NCBI GenBank assembly: GCA_022559845.1
Contig: CM040123.1
Coordinates: 302,734,642 to 302,798,641, forward strand
Direction: 5' to 3'
Length of the DNA stretch: 64,000 nucleotides
Source: Amorphophallus konjac
Lineage: Eukaryota; Streptophyta; Magnoliopsida; Alismatales; Araceae
Shown here: positions 40,884 to 53,500 of the stretch, piece after piece
Position numbering within the stretch: position 1 is the first letter of the stretch
Layout of the letters: every line of letters begins with the position of its first letter
The notes under the pieces: model-generated
The model's input: only the letters and a program-made list of their open reading frames with translations
Told to the model about the DNA's origin: nothing
Database searches by the model: none
Made by a program: the position numbers and the translations under genes

Positions 40884-43613
40884 GGCCGGTCGAAACACGG
40901 CACTACAACTACTCCTACTGTACCAGAAACACACCCTGACCTCACGGTCGAGGCTATCGAACTACACTAGTACCGCTTACCGAAGTAAAAACACATGGTA
41001 ACCACGCCGTAGAGGCCTGTCCCCCGACACGGTCGACCTAGACACGCTGTCCAAGGTGCAACCCCGACCATCCGATCGCGGGTACCGCACAACAAGATGC
41101 AACCTCGGTAGAGCCACTAGCACTAGTCTCGCGGCGCGAGAACCGACACATGCGCCACGGTGAAACAACCGAAAACTCAACGGTCGGCACGACCGAAAAC
41201 CCGAAGGTCAAAGTCACAGAAACTGACAGTCTGTCACTCTCAACTCGATAGGAGTATCTCCCACTAGAAGCACAGTCGGTAGCATCCCCTGACGACTTAC
41301 ACAACACCGTAGGTGAACTGCCTGACGTCATAGCGCCTACCAAAGGGACGAACACCGAACAAGTAACCAAAAACAAGTGACTAGCTGGGGTCACGCCCGT
41401 CGACGTGCATCCACTGCCCCCAACCATGTGTGCACACACAGACCACGCGTCCTAGGTCTGGCACTCTGACTGGTTTTCCCCTGGCACTGGACTCTGATTA
41501 GACGAGGGGCCCGATGGAAACTAGTCTAAAACCATCCTCAGGGTAAGCCCGTACACCTACTCCCAGGTGAGACCAGCACACGCGTACTGGTGGGCTACGA
41601 CTAGTGGAGTGTCACTGAGAGAGTAGACTCTCAAGTCAACGAAAAACAACGTCCGAACCCAACGACGTACGGGGACCACCCTGCGTACCGGCACCATCGC
41701 ACGACGACCACAGTCGGGGAAGAAACAAAACTCGCAGTCCACGGCCACGCACGCACCCTGCGTGAGAGTCGAGAAAACTCAAGTGGCGCTAAGGCACTGG
41801 GCTCTGGACAGTCCTCTAGACGCACTACACCCAACGGTCCTTGAGTCACAAGACTCGGGGTCAAGACCGGTGTACGCAGCAGCACAAGGCCATCAATCTA
41901 GTCCAATCTCTAGGTCTAAAACCAAGGCAGCATGAATACCGAGACAACTCACAAGCCGCCACGACCACTCCCTCGGGAAGGGAATGCAAGGGACTAAGGC
42001 CACCCACACGGGCCACGCGGAAAACACAGAAGCACGACTCCCAGGGTAGCACACAAGCCACCTTGTCGATTTCCCATCCCAGGGCAAGCAGGAAACCTCC
42101 AGCCCCAGGCCGGATAAGTGGACTTGCAGTCCAAGGCCAAACACGTGGCCCACACGGGAATCGCCTTCCGAAGAAACCCACGACATGCGGGGGAGACCCC
42201 ACCGCACGCACACCGATACACGGTGACTCGATCGAGCGTAACACGAAAGCCCGGAACACGTGAGGTCACCCGGACCCACCACACCTCTGGGCATGCTAAT
42301 CGAGGTAACCGGTGCCTCCCGACACCCCAGAAATACAGACACAGAACCCACAGGGTGCCCGGGACACTCACGAGGCCGAAGGTCGACCACTGGGTCACAA
42401 CTGGGTCGACCGGAGGTCAAAACTACACAGACGGGAACCACAGCATGGTCGCGGTCTCCTGAGGACCGCGACCAACTAGAAATGGTCGACCGGGGACCGC
42501 GACTAAGCAGTCACGGTCGGGTCACGACCGCGACTAGCCAGGCGTAGCCCGATGGTAGCGGTCGCCGTAAGACCGCGACCAGACAGTCACAGTCGGGTCA
42601 CGACCGCGACTAGCCAAAAATGGTCTATCGCACGTCCACGACGCTTGCCGACGCTCTTGGGCAAACGTGGTTCTCCCAAGACCGCGACCAATGAAAGCGG
42701 TTACTGGTAGACCGCGACCATTTCGGAAAACCGAGAACGGCGGGAAAACGCCCAAAAATCCGATCCACGCCCCGATCACCCCCGGGTGATGGGGAAACAA
42801 AGGGGAATCCATCCCCAAGCCCCTAGGCATACATCTAAACCTCTGGATCGGCCAAAAACGCCGTAAAACGAGGGATCCGGCTCACTCCCCCAAAACATGC
42901 ATTTTTCCCCAAATCGCCCCGATTAGCCCGCTCGGCTCACCACGGCCTACAAAACTCACGGGGAAGGAAGTGCACGAGCTGAGGGTCTATCTCCCTACCT
43001 CCACCAAAGATTTCGCGCACCGTGGATGTCGATCCACGAAGAAACGCCTCCGAAACCCTGCCGGTGCCTCCACACCCGCGAACCGGCTCGCCACGCGCCA
43101 CCGCCTCGTTCCTTGACCCGTCCTCGCCGTCCCTCATCCCACGGGCCTCGCCACCTCGCCCCCATCCACCTCCGTCGGCCACCGGAGAAGAGAGGGAGAG
43201 AAGATAGAGCGTGAGAAGGGAGAGAGTGAGGAAGAGAGAATGAGGGGAAGAGAGAGAGTGGGGGGGTTTATATAGGAAATTCCGAAAAATCAGAAAAATC
43301 ATGAAAAATAGAAAAATACACCTCCTCGATCCTTGCGACGCACTGATCACAACGGTACCACTCGCGGGTTGGTGAACGACCTGGTTCACCCGCTATAGGG
43401 TTCCGCAGGAATTACCGAAACACACACCGGGAATTGGAAAACACACGTAGAAAAGCCGCGGAACTCTTCCGGGTCTCCGAAACAACTCCGGATCGCGCCG
43501 ATCCGAACATGAAAGATGTCTGAAACAAAATTTCAGACACAATGGAGTCGGACACTCCGAGAAACCAGATCCGGGACCCACGAAGAAGGATCCCAAAAAC
43601 CCGGGGCATTACA
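40884..43613 (-). repeat. Solo LTR E, main part
   Basis: Non-coding Tekay-type LTR sequence ending CGGGGCATTACA. Contains a dyad array (42451-42715) and a GA-rich microsatellite (43190-43265). Arg/Pro-rich ORFs at 41000-42550 arise from high GC and are not genes. Confidence 0.78.
42451..42715. repeat. Dyad array in LTR E, GCGGT-N9-ACCGC
   Basis: Seven or so units, including 42451-42469 and 42697-42715, many with arms extended to GTCGCGGTC/GACCGCGAC so that strong hairpins are possible. Confidence 0.85.
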
Positions 43614-46600
43614 GACAGAGCGCGCGAAGGTAGAGATAAACCAAATCCTTTATTCATAATAACCATCAAGGTAATTCTATTACATAATCTCAAATAAGAG
43701 TACTAAAGGACAACCTTGACTGAATAAAAGGAAATTATAATGATTGACTCAAGAAAGTAGAAAAAGACACGACTGGATAGACACTTTAATAGTCGGGTGA
43801 CTCTATGCTCTTCACTCATGTCCATTCCCTTCCGAGTGATCCTCGTCATCAGAATTACATGAACAATATGAGAAACACTAGGGTGAGCGAATGCTCAGTA
43901 GGAATTATATCTCAAGTACAAGCTTGCTTTAAGTAATTACGTGTTACATGAATGCAATATGACATGAGACATGTTCGTAAGATAAAACGAGAGTAGAGTA
44001 TCAAGAAGTAATGTAGAGGAACTAGTATGATTACAAGTGTTCATGTGAAGTTTATCAAGATAGTCAAGCATGTAAATATCAAGTCATGTCACGTGAATTG
44101 GCAAAAATATCAAGCAAGTAAATATCCGTTCCGGGCCACGTCAGTCATGTCAAGTCAAGTCAAGTACAAGTTGTGGAATGTCAAATCTAGCTAGTCATGC
44201 ACTTCGGTGCAATGCCACATTGTGATCAATATAACTCCCATGGGCACAAGTACTTTCGGGTGCTCCTCCTAAGACCAGATCGGGCCCTATAGGCGCAAGC
44301 ATTGAGTCTTGTATATTTAGACATCCACTATAGTTATAGCCAACATAGAGTTCCAAAGGAATAACCATTGTAAGATGATAAGATAGATTTCACGAATGAA
44401 AGAGTTCAAGGGCTGAACTTTGAACAAGTATGACTTTGCGTTAAACAACATGAAAATCGAGACAATGTCATGAAACTGGGTAATTGGTGCCTACTCAGTC
44501 GCCACCAATTACAGAAATAGCATCCACCGTATGGTCGCTCATTCCTGTGAATAGTACATGCACAAAGAATTAGCGACTTCTCAATCAGTGGCTCATTCAT
44601 AAATAGCGTCCATGTCACGGTCGCTATAATAGTAAACTGCGCCCCCTGACTGGGCACCAATTCCTTCTGGCGTCCAAGTCTAGGTCGCAGATTCAGAACA
44701 GATAGCACACTTCTCAAAAGAGGCCAGAACAACGCTCTTTGAGGGCAAGACATCACGTTTCTTCAGAGTGACGTGACAAAGAAAAGTTCTAGGGTTTTTA
44801 GGGTACAACCAGCTTGGCGGCCTTGAGGGAATCTAAGGCTTCATGTACAGTTACAGAGGTCTCTATGATGAAATCACCAGTCTGAAGGAAGGAATATCCC
44901 GCGGAGGGATCAAACATCACCAATAATTAGTGTGTAATCGATAAAATTTAAACATGGACTCCATCTACGGATGTGAGATGAGAGTGCCAAGTAACCCACG
45001 ATATGGGTTGAGAAACACGATAAACTAAGAGACAAGAAATCGACGCCTCTACAGACGTCGCCATTTAAAGAAATAGTGACCTTCTGAAAGGTCGTTCAAT
45101 TAGGATTTATATCATAATTTTCATGAATATACTAGAAATTAAAGACACTGTATAAGGGCGTTAATTGTATGATTTTTCCAAAATTAATATCTATGATTTC
45201 AAATAGCGGCTGTGTACAGTGGCGTTCATTCTTTGAATGACGCCCTGACCTCGGTCACGTATTCATAATTTTCCATATATGCTCAATTTACTGGTTATTT
45301 ATAAATTGCACCCTTGTGTGAGGGCGTTCATTATTTAAATAGCGACTATAGGAGTGTCGCCCATTCTTTGTTTGTTGGTACGCATCAGGCTGATACGTTC
45401 ATAGACACATGTTGCTATTCACAGGATGGAAGTTTACAAAAATAGGAGAGTAAAGACATGAACAGGTAGAGGAAAATATCAGGAATCTAAAACTATGTTC
45501 ATGCATTAAATTTAATATTAGGTTTTGTAGATATAAATTTTTAAGCATGCATTAATTATTAAATGCCTAAAAAATTAGCGGCTGGGCATAAGGTCGTCCA
45601 TTAAATGACGCCCAATTCACTGTCGCGATTTCATAAGAATTAACGACAGCATGCGCAAGCGTTCATTGAATAAGCGCCCATGATAGAGTCGCTATTTTCA
45701 AGAACTCAGTAAAACTACGAAAACTGAAAATAGAAAGCATGTTTCATCCTATATGACCTACGTGCATGATTTTTACTGTGATTAACAGTTTGGGCTTCGT
45801 AACTTGAGAACACCTACCTCGTTTGGTTGATTTGGAAGATGGAAACGAAGAGATAAGTAGACAAGAGCAACTATAGAAGCAGCAGCTCGATCAGGAGCTA
45901 TACTCGAACGGAGGAAGATAGATATGCAGCAACAGTAATACTTCGTGGCTTCGGCACGGTTGCTACGATAGACGTAGAAGAAGAAGATGCAGAACTCCTT
46001 CGTGACTTTAACGGCAACAGCTCGAATGACAAATATGAGGAAGAGAGCTGTAGGCTCTCTCTCTCTCTGGCCACATGATGAAGGAGATGCCGCACGATGG
46101 AGAAAGAGGAAGACGAACTGCTTTACGACAATTGTAGCAGGAAGCGACGGAAGGAGAAAGAGAGCTCTTTCCCTTCACGTTTACGACGAAGGCAATGTCG
46201 ACGTAAAAGAAAACCCACGAGCAACACAGTAGCAAAAGGATGCGTCTATGTCTATTGGGCATGTATTTATAGGGACAAAATACTTTGGTGGTCCTAGAGT
46301 TCTAGTAGGATTTTTATTTCCTTCACATCAATGCTACAGGTTCGACAATTTCCATGCAAGTTCTTCCATTGCTATATCCTCAACCGCCTTTCCTTGTTGG
46401 AGTAAAACCCTAGAGCCTTATGTAAAGCTCAAACGTGACTTGGGTTGGAAAAAGGTCCATTAGTATATAGATTTATATATTCATCATAAGGCCCATCCTT
46501 TACCAAGCGTACGTGAGGCCCATAAATAGGTATTTAGCCTTGTTTGTAAGGCCCATTTAAGGTGGGATAAAGGCTTCTTCAATTGGACCTTTAGTATATA

Positions 46601-46677
46601 TATATATATATCAATTTTGTTATTTTAAATTCATCTCATTCCTACTATACACACATGTATTTATTTGGGGTATTATA
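43614..46677 (-). repeat. Element B2 3' LTR, main part
   Basis: Runs from the E duplication (GACAG) to GGGGTATTATA, where CA at the end has become TA. Contains a long dyad array (44520-45692), an AT-dinucleotide run near 46602 and no credible ORF. Total LTR length without E is about 3.15 kb. Confidence 0.75.
44520..45692. repeat. Dyad array in LTR B2, [AG]CGNC-N9/10-GNCG[CT]
   Basis: More than a dozen units, for example 44520-44538 (GCATC-N9-GTCGC) and 45674-45692 (GCGCC-N9-GTCGC). Arm letters differ from F but the 5-9/10-5 geometry is the same. Confidence 0.8.
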
Positions 46678-46695
46678 CCCTCCCCCACTTAAAAG
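46678..46695 (-). other. B2 polypurine tract
   Basis: On the minus strand CTTTTAAGTGGGGGAGGG abuts the LTR, the same layout as in element C. Confidence 0.8.
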
Positions 46696-46741
46696 AATTT
46701 GGTCCCCAAATTCCATTCATATAGACATGGAGGGTGCAGTA

Positions 46742-47163
46742 TACTTACAATGTTAGAACAGTTCGGGGAATTTCTTCTTTAAAGATTCTTCAGTCTCCCA
46801 TGTGGCTTCTTGTTCTGAGCACTTGCTCCATTGCACCTTGACCATGGGAATAGTTTTGTTCCTCAACACACGAACCTCATGATCAATAATCTTCAAAGGC
46901 TTTTGTTCATAAGTGTGATCCTTTTGTATCATCAGGTCGCCATGATCTATGACATGGGTTGGATAGTGCACATATTTCTTCCACATAGAAATGTGGAACA
47001 CATTGTGAACCTCGGACAGTTGAGGAGGCAAGGCGATGTGATAGGTAACCTCGCCAACTCTTTCTAACACTTTGAAGGGACCGATATATCTTGGTGTAAG
47101 CTTGCCTTTAACACCAAATGTTCGGATACCTCATCTTGTAGAAATCTTAAGAAAGACGTGATC
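46742..47163 (-). pseudogene. B2 integrase C-terminus and chromodomain-like tail
   Basis: Reads VGEVTYHIALPPQLSEVHNV, then VRVLRNKTIPMVKVQW and EQEATWETEESL, the chromovirus integrase end with chromodomain remnant. The upstream part continues at 48780 across the copia solo LTR. Confidence 0.85.
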
Positions 47164-48774
47164 TGTTGTGCCCCTGTGGTCATTTGAGTCATCCTATGGT
47201 CATTTGGGTCATTCGACATCATCCTGTGGTCATTTGGGTTATTTGATATTCTTGATTTTGATAATGGCTAAACACTATAAGTCATTGTTGTTTTCCACTC
47301 TCATATGACTGACATACGTGATGCTTTGTTCATGATAGGTAAGCCAATGAATGGACAAGGAATGGAGTGGAGATGGCAAAAGTGAAAGCTCAATGATTGC
47401 GCCCTCGCACGCGGATCGACCTACGAGGTCAGGTCGCGGGGATATAGTCAATAGAAATCTTCAAGACTGTCAAGGTTGATGCCATAGATGAGAACGGGCT
47501 GCTAAAGTACTCAAGCGATTAAAGGGGTTAACGGACTGACCCGGCATAACCCAGGGTCTACCCAGCTGGCAATCGACCGCCAGCCCAGGGGCGGTCAATC
47601 GCCACTGCCAGTAACTCCATGTCTGCACGATTCTCAGTGGCGTTCGACCGCCAGCCCAGTAGCTGTCGACCGGAAATTCCAGAGATCAAATTTCTACAGG
47701 GTTTCTCAATAGCGGTCGACCGCCAGCTTCCACAGGTCGACCGCCAGCCCCGAGCCAACAATGTTAACTTTGTTTTCTACTTCGAGAAGAGTCCCTTTCC
47801 ATGTATTTGTTTAACCCCAAAGTCACCCAATCCCCCATGGATTGTGGATCTGGTCTGGGGGATGTCCAAGGACCATTCAAAAGTTATAAAACACACACAA
47901 GAAGGGTTGGAAACCCTAAGGCTAAGAAAGGAGATCAAAGGAGGCTACAAGGTTGTGTTCAAGGGAGAGGAGTTCGAGTACTGTAGCTATGAACAGTACT
48001 CCGGGAAAAGTTCTTCATCAAATCCTCAAGTGATTCAAGCTACTTCAAGAGGAGATCAACCCCAAGCCAAGTGAGGAAAAAGCTGCAACCATCATCCTCT
48101 TCATCATCTCAAGGTGATCCAAAGAAGCTCATTTTCAAGGGAGATCAAATCGACATCCTTTATCTTCTTCATCAACTCAAGGTGATCCAAGGAAGATCAT
48201 TTCACAAGGAAGAAGATACCATTGAAGAATCAGATTCAAGCTCCAGCAATCTCAGACAAGATCTTTTCTCCTCGAGCATATTCTATATCTTGTTTGAGTG
48301 TTTTCATGTTTGTTCTTTTTCCATTTCATTCAAACATTTGAAACTGAAGATCGTCCCTACCAGTGGTTAGTAGGAAGGCAATCGGAAGTTGTCCGATCTG
48401 CGGTGTTGACGTCCCTACCTGTGGTTATTAGGAAGGCAATCGGAGGTCTTTCTGATTTGCGGTTCAGTGCGTGGCACTGGTGGAGCCTCACCGGATTTGG
48501 TGAGGGGTGGACGTAGGACTGGGGATTCAGTCCGAACCACCTTAAAATCTCGTGTGTTGTGGTTTGCTTCTGCGATTACTTTGTGTTAGATGCATGCTTA
48601 GGTTCAATTCACATATTCCGTAATCATCTTGCTAAGCAAATCATTTTGTTTTTCTCTACGCTAGTTATATTCTGCTGTAATTCTTTTTATCTAGCTTTAC
48701 AGTGGGGTGTTTTGCGAAAAAAGGGGCAAATCTATTCACCCCTCCCCTCTAGATCTGCTATCCACTACTCAACA
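47164..48774 (+). mobile_element. SIRE-like Ty1/copia solo LTR (1611 bp)
   Basis: Begins TGTTGTGCCCC, ends CTCAACA, and is flanked by perfect TGATC duplications (47159-47163 and 48775-48779) that interrupt the B2 integrase. The end region (ATTCACCCCTCCCCTCTAGAT) is characteristic of SIRE/Maximus LTRs. GCGGTCGACCGC-type palindromes occur at 47571-47750. No internal coding region is present. Confidence 0.78.
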
Positions 48775-48779
48775 TGATC

Positions 48780-50997
48780 TCCGACTTGGAATTCAAGATT
48801 TCTCATTCTAGTATCGGCATAAGTCTTTTGCTTAGACTGTGCTATTTGGAGTCTCTCTCTAATTAGCTGAATCTTCTCTGTAGTGTCTCTCATCATGTCT
48901 GGGCCTAGTAGTTATTTTTCACCAACTTTGTCCCAACATAAGGGTGATCGGCAACTCCTTCCTTATAATGCTTCGAAAGGTGCCATTTGAATACTTGCCT
49001 GGTAGCTGTTGTTATATGCAAACTCAACCAAAGGCAAGTGATCATGCTAGCTTCCACCGAAATCAATGATATAAGCTCGCAGCATGTCTTCTACAACTTG
49101 ATTCGTTCTCTCGGTCTAACCATCTGTCTGAGGATGAAAAGATGCACTAAAGTTGAGTTTTGTCCCCAATGAATGCTGAAGACCCTTCCAAAAATGAGAA
49201 GTGAAGCGTGGGTCTCGGTCAGACATGATCGAAACAGGAACTCCATGCAGTCTGACAACTTCTTTGATATACAAGGTAGTAAGAACATCAACTGACCATC
49301 GGCTCTTTATTGGCAGGAAGTGAGCTGACTTGGTCAATCGATCTATGATGACCCATATTCCATCATGTCCTCCTTTAGACTTAGACAAACCCATAATGAA
49401 ATCCATGCCGATATCCTCCCACTTCCACTTAGGAATATCTAAAGGATGTAGCTTACCGGTAGGCTTTTGGTGTTCTGCCTTGACTTGTTGCAATGAGAGA
49501 CAGCGAGACATAAAGTCTGCTACCTCCCTTTTCATGTTGGGCCACCAAAAGGTCCGTTTCAAGTCTTGGTACATCTTGGTAGATCCGGGATGAATCGTGT
49601 ACTTTGATCGGTGAGCTTCCTCTGAAATTTTCTTCCTCAATTCTGGGCAATCTGGTACACAAGTCCTTTCCCTGAATAATAATCTTCCATCTGATGCTAC
49701 CTTGAAGTCTGGTCGTTCTTCTAGCTTATCTTTGATCTCTATTAACACCGGGTCACTATCTTGAAGCTCCTTCATCTCGGAGAGCAAATATTTTGTATCC
49801 TCATGTGTGATAAAGTAATACACCTTTTCTCCTGGTTAATACTAATATCAAATTTAGAGAATTGCTCCAGCATCTTCCACTCTTGGATCATACAGTTGGC
49901 CAATAACGCTATCGGCTTTCGACTAAGGGCATCAGCTACGGGATTACCCTTTCCAGGATGATATTGTATTGTGAAGTCGAAGTCCTTGAGATACTGTAGC
50001 TAACGCCTTTGTCTCATGTTTAATTCCTTCTGAGAGAATAGATATTTGAGACTCTTATGATCGGAGTACACGGTGAACTGTTCTTTATAGAGATAGTATC
50101 TCCAGATTTTTAAAGTAAGTACCACTGCGGCCAACTCTAAGTCGTGCACCGGGTAGTTCTCTTCGTGCTTCTTTAATTGTCGGGATGAGTAGGCAATGAC
50201 TCACCCTTGTTGCATTAACACACATCTGAGGCCAATGCCAGACGCATGGGTATATACCTCAAATTTCTCCCCTTCAGTTGGTAACGCCAATACTGGGGCG
50301 GTTGTGAGATGATCCTTCAAGGCTTGAAAGCTCTTCTCACATTCTTCATCCCACTTATAGGGAATCTCCTTACGGGTCAGCCTAGTAAGAGGAGCGGGGA
50401 AATATGGAATCTCCTTATTGATGAATCGCCTGTAATAGCCAGTTAGACGCAAGAAACTACGGATCTCGGTAGCATTGGTCGGCCTTTCCCACCTCTTCAC
50501 GGCCTCTACTTTTGATGGGTCAATAGAAATCCCATCCTTCAAATCACATGTCCTAGGAAGGACACTTCCTCGAGCCAAAAATCGCACTTGCTGAGTTTGG
50601 CATAGAGTTGATTATTCTTCAATATTTGTAATGCCTTCCTTAAATGTTATTCATGATCTTCTTCGGTCATAGAATAAATCAATATGTCGTCAATAAGGAC
50701 CACTATAAATTGATCCAGATGAGGCCTGAATATGCTATTCATCAACTGCATAAAGGCTGCAGGAGCATTCGTTAGTCCAAAAGGCATAACAACAAATTCG
50801 TAGTGCCCATACCTACTCCGAAATGCGGTCTTATGAATGTCCTCATCTTTGATCCTTAATTGGTGATATCCTGACTAGAGATCAATCTTTGAGAAATACT
50901 TGGATCTAGATATCTGATCAAATAACTCATCGATCCTCGGTAGTGGATACTTGTTCTTGATAGTAAGAAGGTACAACTGTCGATAGTCGATGCAGAG
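48780..50997 (-). pseudogene. B2 integrase, RNase H and RT C-terminal part
   Basis: In minus-strand order: RT with [10 protein letters not shown] (about 50690) and GYYRRFI (50420), RNase H with THAS where the catalytic Asp is expected (near 50245), then integrase with [11 protein letters not shown], a Cys-to-Leu change in the zinc finger ([11 protein letters not shown]), MDFIMGL and SDRDPRF. Several stops break it (near 50200, 49840, 49115). The reading ends at 50997, where element C is inserted. Confidence 0.88.
50993..50997. repeat. Target duplication of element C (left), CAGAG
   Basis: Partner TAGAG at 60763-60767 differs by one C/T change. Confidence 0.85.
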
Positions 50998-51246
50998 TGT
51001 GACGACCCGAGGATCCGAGTACCGGAAAGGAACCGGCGCGTCTCGAATCTCGGCCCACCAACCCACGAGCCGGAAGACTCGGAAGGGTAGAAAGGAGTGG
51101 TGTGGGGGTACAAGAGAAGCTGCAACGACCACAAAGATAGCACAATAATCTAAAAATAAAATGCACAGAATAATATAAATAAATAAACTGCTACAAGGTC
51201 CACAGAGTCTCATGTCCAAATAAAAGTACAGTCAACAGAAAGGAAA

Positions 51247-51327
51247 GTACAACTACACGGGGCATCCCCCAGCGTACAACTACACGGGGCATCCCTCGGC
51301 GTACAACTACACGGGGCATCCCCCGGC
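51247..51327. repeat. 27-bp tandem repeat in C 3' LTR (three copies)
   Basis: Unit contains TACAACTACACGGGGCATCC. The other LTR has two copies (58601-58653). Confidence 0.9.
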
Positions 51328-52280
51328 TCTGGAAGACTGGCGACTAACCTTGGCTATAAGAACCACGCTGAAACTCGGCCGCGCCTCTCGAAGACCCCAC
51401 CTCACCTGAAAAGTAGGGGTGAGCCTCATTTCATTGGCCCAGTAGGGATCCTGTGAATCCCCACCTCGCGCGGAAAATGAGAAAGCAGAAGGCAACCCTA
51501 CCTAGCAAGAGTACGGTGGAACCGACAAGCTAAAGTAAATAAACGGAAAAGACATCTACTCTAACTGTACCGTACTACCGAACCTCGGTCCAATAAAACT
51601 CGAGTCCACGCCTGCCAATGAACAGGAGCACTACCCACTAGAAGAACGACCGGATGCGTCCCCTGACGTCTTACACCGCGTCACAAGTGTCCAGCTACGA
51701 CGCCCCAGGCATGAGACTCAGACACGCAGCAAGAACCACAACAAGGACTAGCTGGGGTCATGCTCGTCAGTGCGTGTCCTAAGCCCCCAACTACGTGTGC
51801 ACACATACACCATCTGCTCTAGGTGGGGTCCTCTAGCTGGTTTTCCCCCCCATCAGACTCTGGTGGCAAAGGCAAGGGGCCCTACGGTAACCAGCCTAAA
51901 AACCACCTCTCACTGGGTCTCTCTCTCCACCACTCCCAGGTGGGTCCGCACACGTGTGCACAGGAAGCTATGACTAGTGGACAGGTCACTGGAAGTAAGG
52001 ACTCGACTCACGGAACCCACCGACTAACACACTAACACAGACTCTTGGTAACCAAACGGTAGGTACGGATGCCGGGGACACGCATGAGGTCTGACCGTCC
52101 CTCAAGTCACGCGGCACCCCCACCGAGGTAACTGATTCTCCGGGGACCCCCGGGCGCCCCTGCGGCTTTCCCTGGGTGCCCACGGCAACCCTCGGGCCAC
52201 ACGCCATGACCGGGTCCAAAACTCACCCAACCGGAGGCTAAGCTACCCAAGGAACACTGTTTCGGGGGAGGGGGAAGGTC

Positions 52281-52523
52281 GCGCTAGGCACCCCTAGCGC
52301 AACTCTGGAGAACGCATTAGCATGGGCTAGCGTGATCTGCCAGATCGCGCTACCCAAGGCTTGTGCGTTCACGCCTGAACACGCTAGTCTTGGATAGCGC
52401 GATCATGCGATCGTGCTACCCGTCCCTGGCGCGTTCCGAATCGCCAGAACGGTCATCCCTTCCGATGAACGCGCCCGGACGACACGTCGCGTTCATTAAG
52501 AACGTGCCACTGGAATATAGCGC
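52281..52523. repeat. Dyad array in C 3' LTR, [AG]CG[CN][CT]-N10-[AG]GCGC
   Basis: Units of 20 bp such as 52281-52300 (GCGCT-N10-AGCGC), 52471-52490 (GCGCC-N10-GTCGC) and 52504-52523. Confidence 0.78.
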
Positions 52524-53433
52524 GACAACGGGCCGAGCCCGGTTCGCGAAATACGCCCGGAAATCATAAAACCACGCCCATTCACCCCCTCTAGTGAAGG
52601 GAAAACAACGGGGAATCACCCCCCCGACGTCCTAGCATGCATCTAGAGCCCCAAATCAATCAAATACCCCCACGAATCAATGGATCCGACGCTCAAACCC
52701 CAAGCATGAAAATAACCCTCCCGGCATGGATTTAGCCCCACTCGGCCTCTCCACGGCCTAGAAATCACGGGGAATACTGTAAACAGGGCAAGGATCCGTC
52801 CCCCTACCTTAAAGAAGCTCAAAAACCACTGGATCGCCGCCGATTGCCGAATCTTGCTCGAACATGAACTCCTCTCCCACGCACCAATGGGGCACCGTCA
52901 CGATCCTCTCGCCACCGCCGTCGTCCCCACGTCGCCACCGAGGTCCACCACCCGTCGCCGGAGGGGAGGGGCGCCACGAAGTCCAACGGGCAAGGGGGGT
53001 TGCAACGGTCGGCCGTGGCTCACGGGAGGAGGAAAGAAAGAGGAAAAGAAGAAAAGGGGAAAAAGAAAAGGAAAAAAATAGGGGGGTATTTATAGAAAAT
53101 CCAGAAAATTGGAAAAATCCCAAAAAATAGAAAAATACACCTCCTCGATCCTCGCGACGCACCGATCACAACGGTACAACCCTCGCCTAGGTGAACGGTC
53201 CAGTTCACCCGCAACGATGTTCTGAAGGGTCTGCCGAAACCCGTACGCGGAAATCGGAAAACACACACGGAAAAGCCACGGACGCACTCCGGGCCTCCGA
53301 AACAACTCCGGATCGCGCCGATCCGGACACGAAAGATGTCCGAAACGAAATTTCAGACACAACGGAGCTAGACACTCTGAGAAACCAGATCCGGGACCCA
53401 CGACGAAGGATCTGAAGGGTCCGGGACATTACA

Positions 53434-53451
53434 GCCCTCCCCCCTTAAAAG
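53434..53451 (-). other. C polypurine tract
   Basis: TTTTAAGGGGGGAGGGC on the minus strand directly before the 3' LTR. Confidence 0.82.
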
Positions 53452-53500
53452 AATTTCGTCCCCGAAATTCAAGAACAAAGCACAAGAACAGGGGAAAGAC

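Larger units (their letters stand above)
19350..43613 (-). mobile_element. Element E: Tekay-type solo LTR (about 3.2 kb) split by element F
   Basis: Pieces 19350-19794 and 40884-43613 join into one LTR. Its first 150 bp (CGACCC ... CGGGAGGGCTCGGAAGGG) and last 180 bp (GATCCGGGACCCACGAAGAAGGATC ... CATTACA in part) resemble the LTRs of element C. No internal region accompanies it, and flanking 5-mers GACAA/GACAG suggest a true solo LTR made by LTR-LTR recombination. Its first base reads C instead of T. Confidence 0.75.
50998..53433 (-). repeat. C 3' LTR (2436 bp)
   Basis: TGTGACGACCC to GGGACATTACA. Holds three copies of a 27-bp tandem repeat (51247-51327) and a dyad array (52281-52523). Confidence 0.92.

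Noticed and set aside
41038..42547. Several overlapping ORFs on both strands in solo LTR E
   Set aside because: GC-rich LTR sequence with few stops; no domain and no conserved frame.
46008..46297. Short ORFs in LTR B2
   Set aside because: LTR location, no similarity to any protein known to me.
47619..48370. 151-aa and 99-aa ORFs in the copia solo LTR
   Set aside because: They include the palindrome block and lack domains; LTR sequence.
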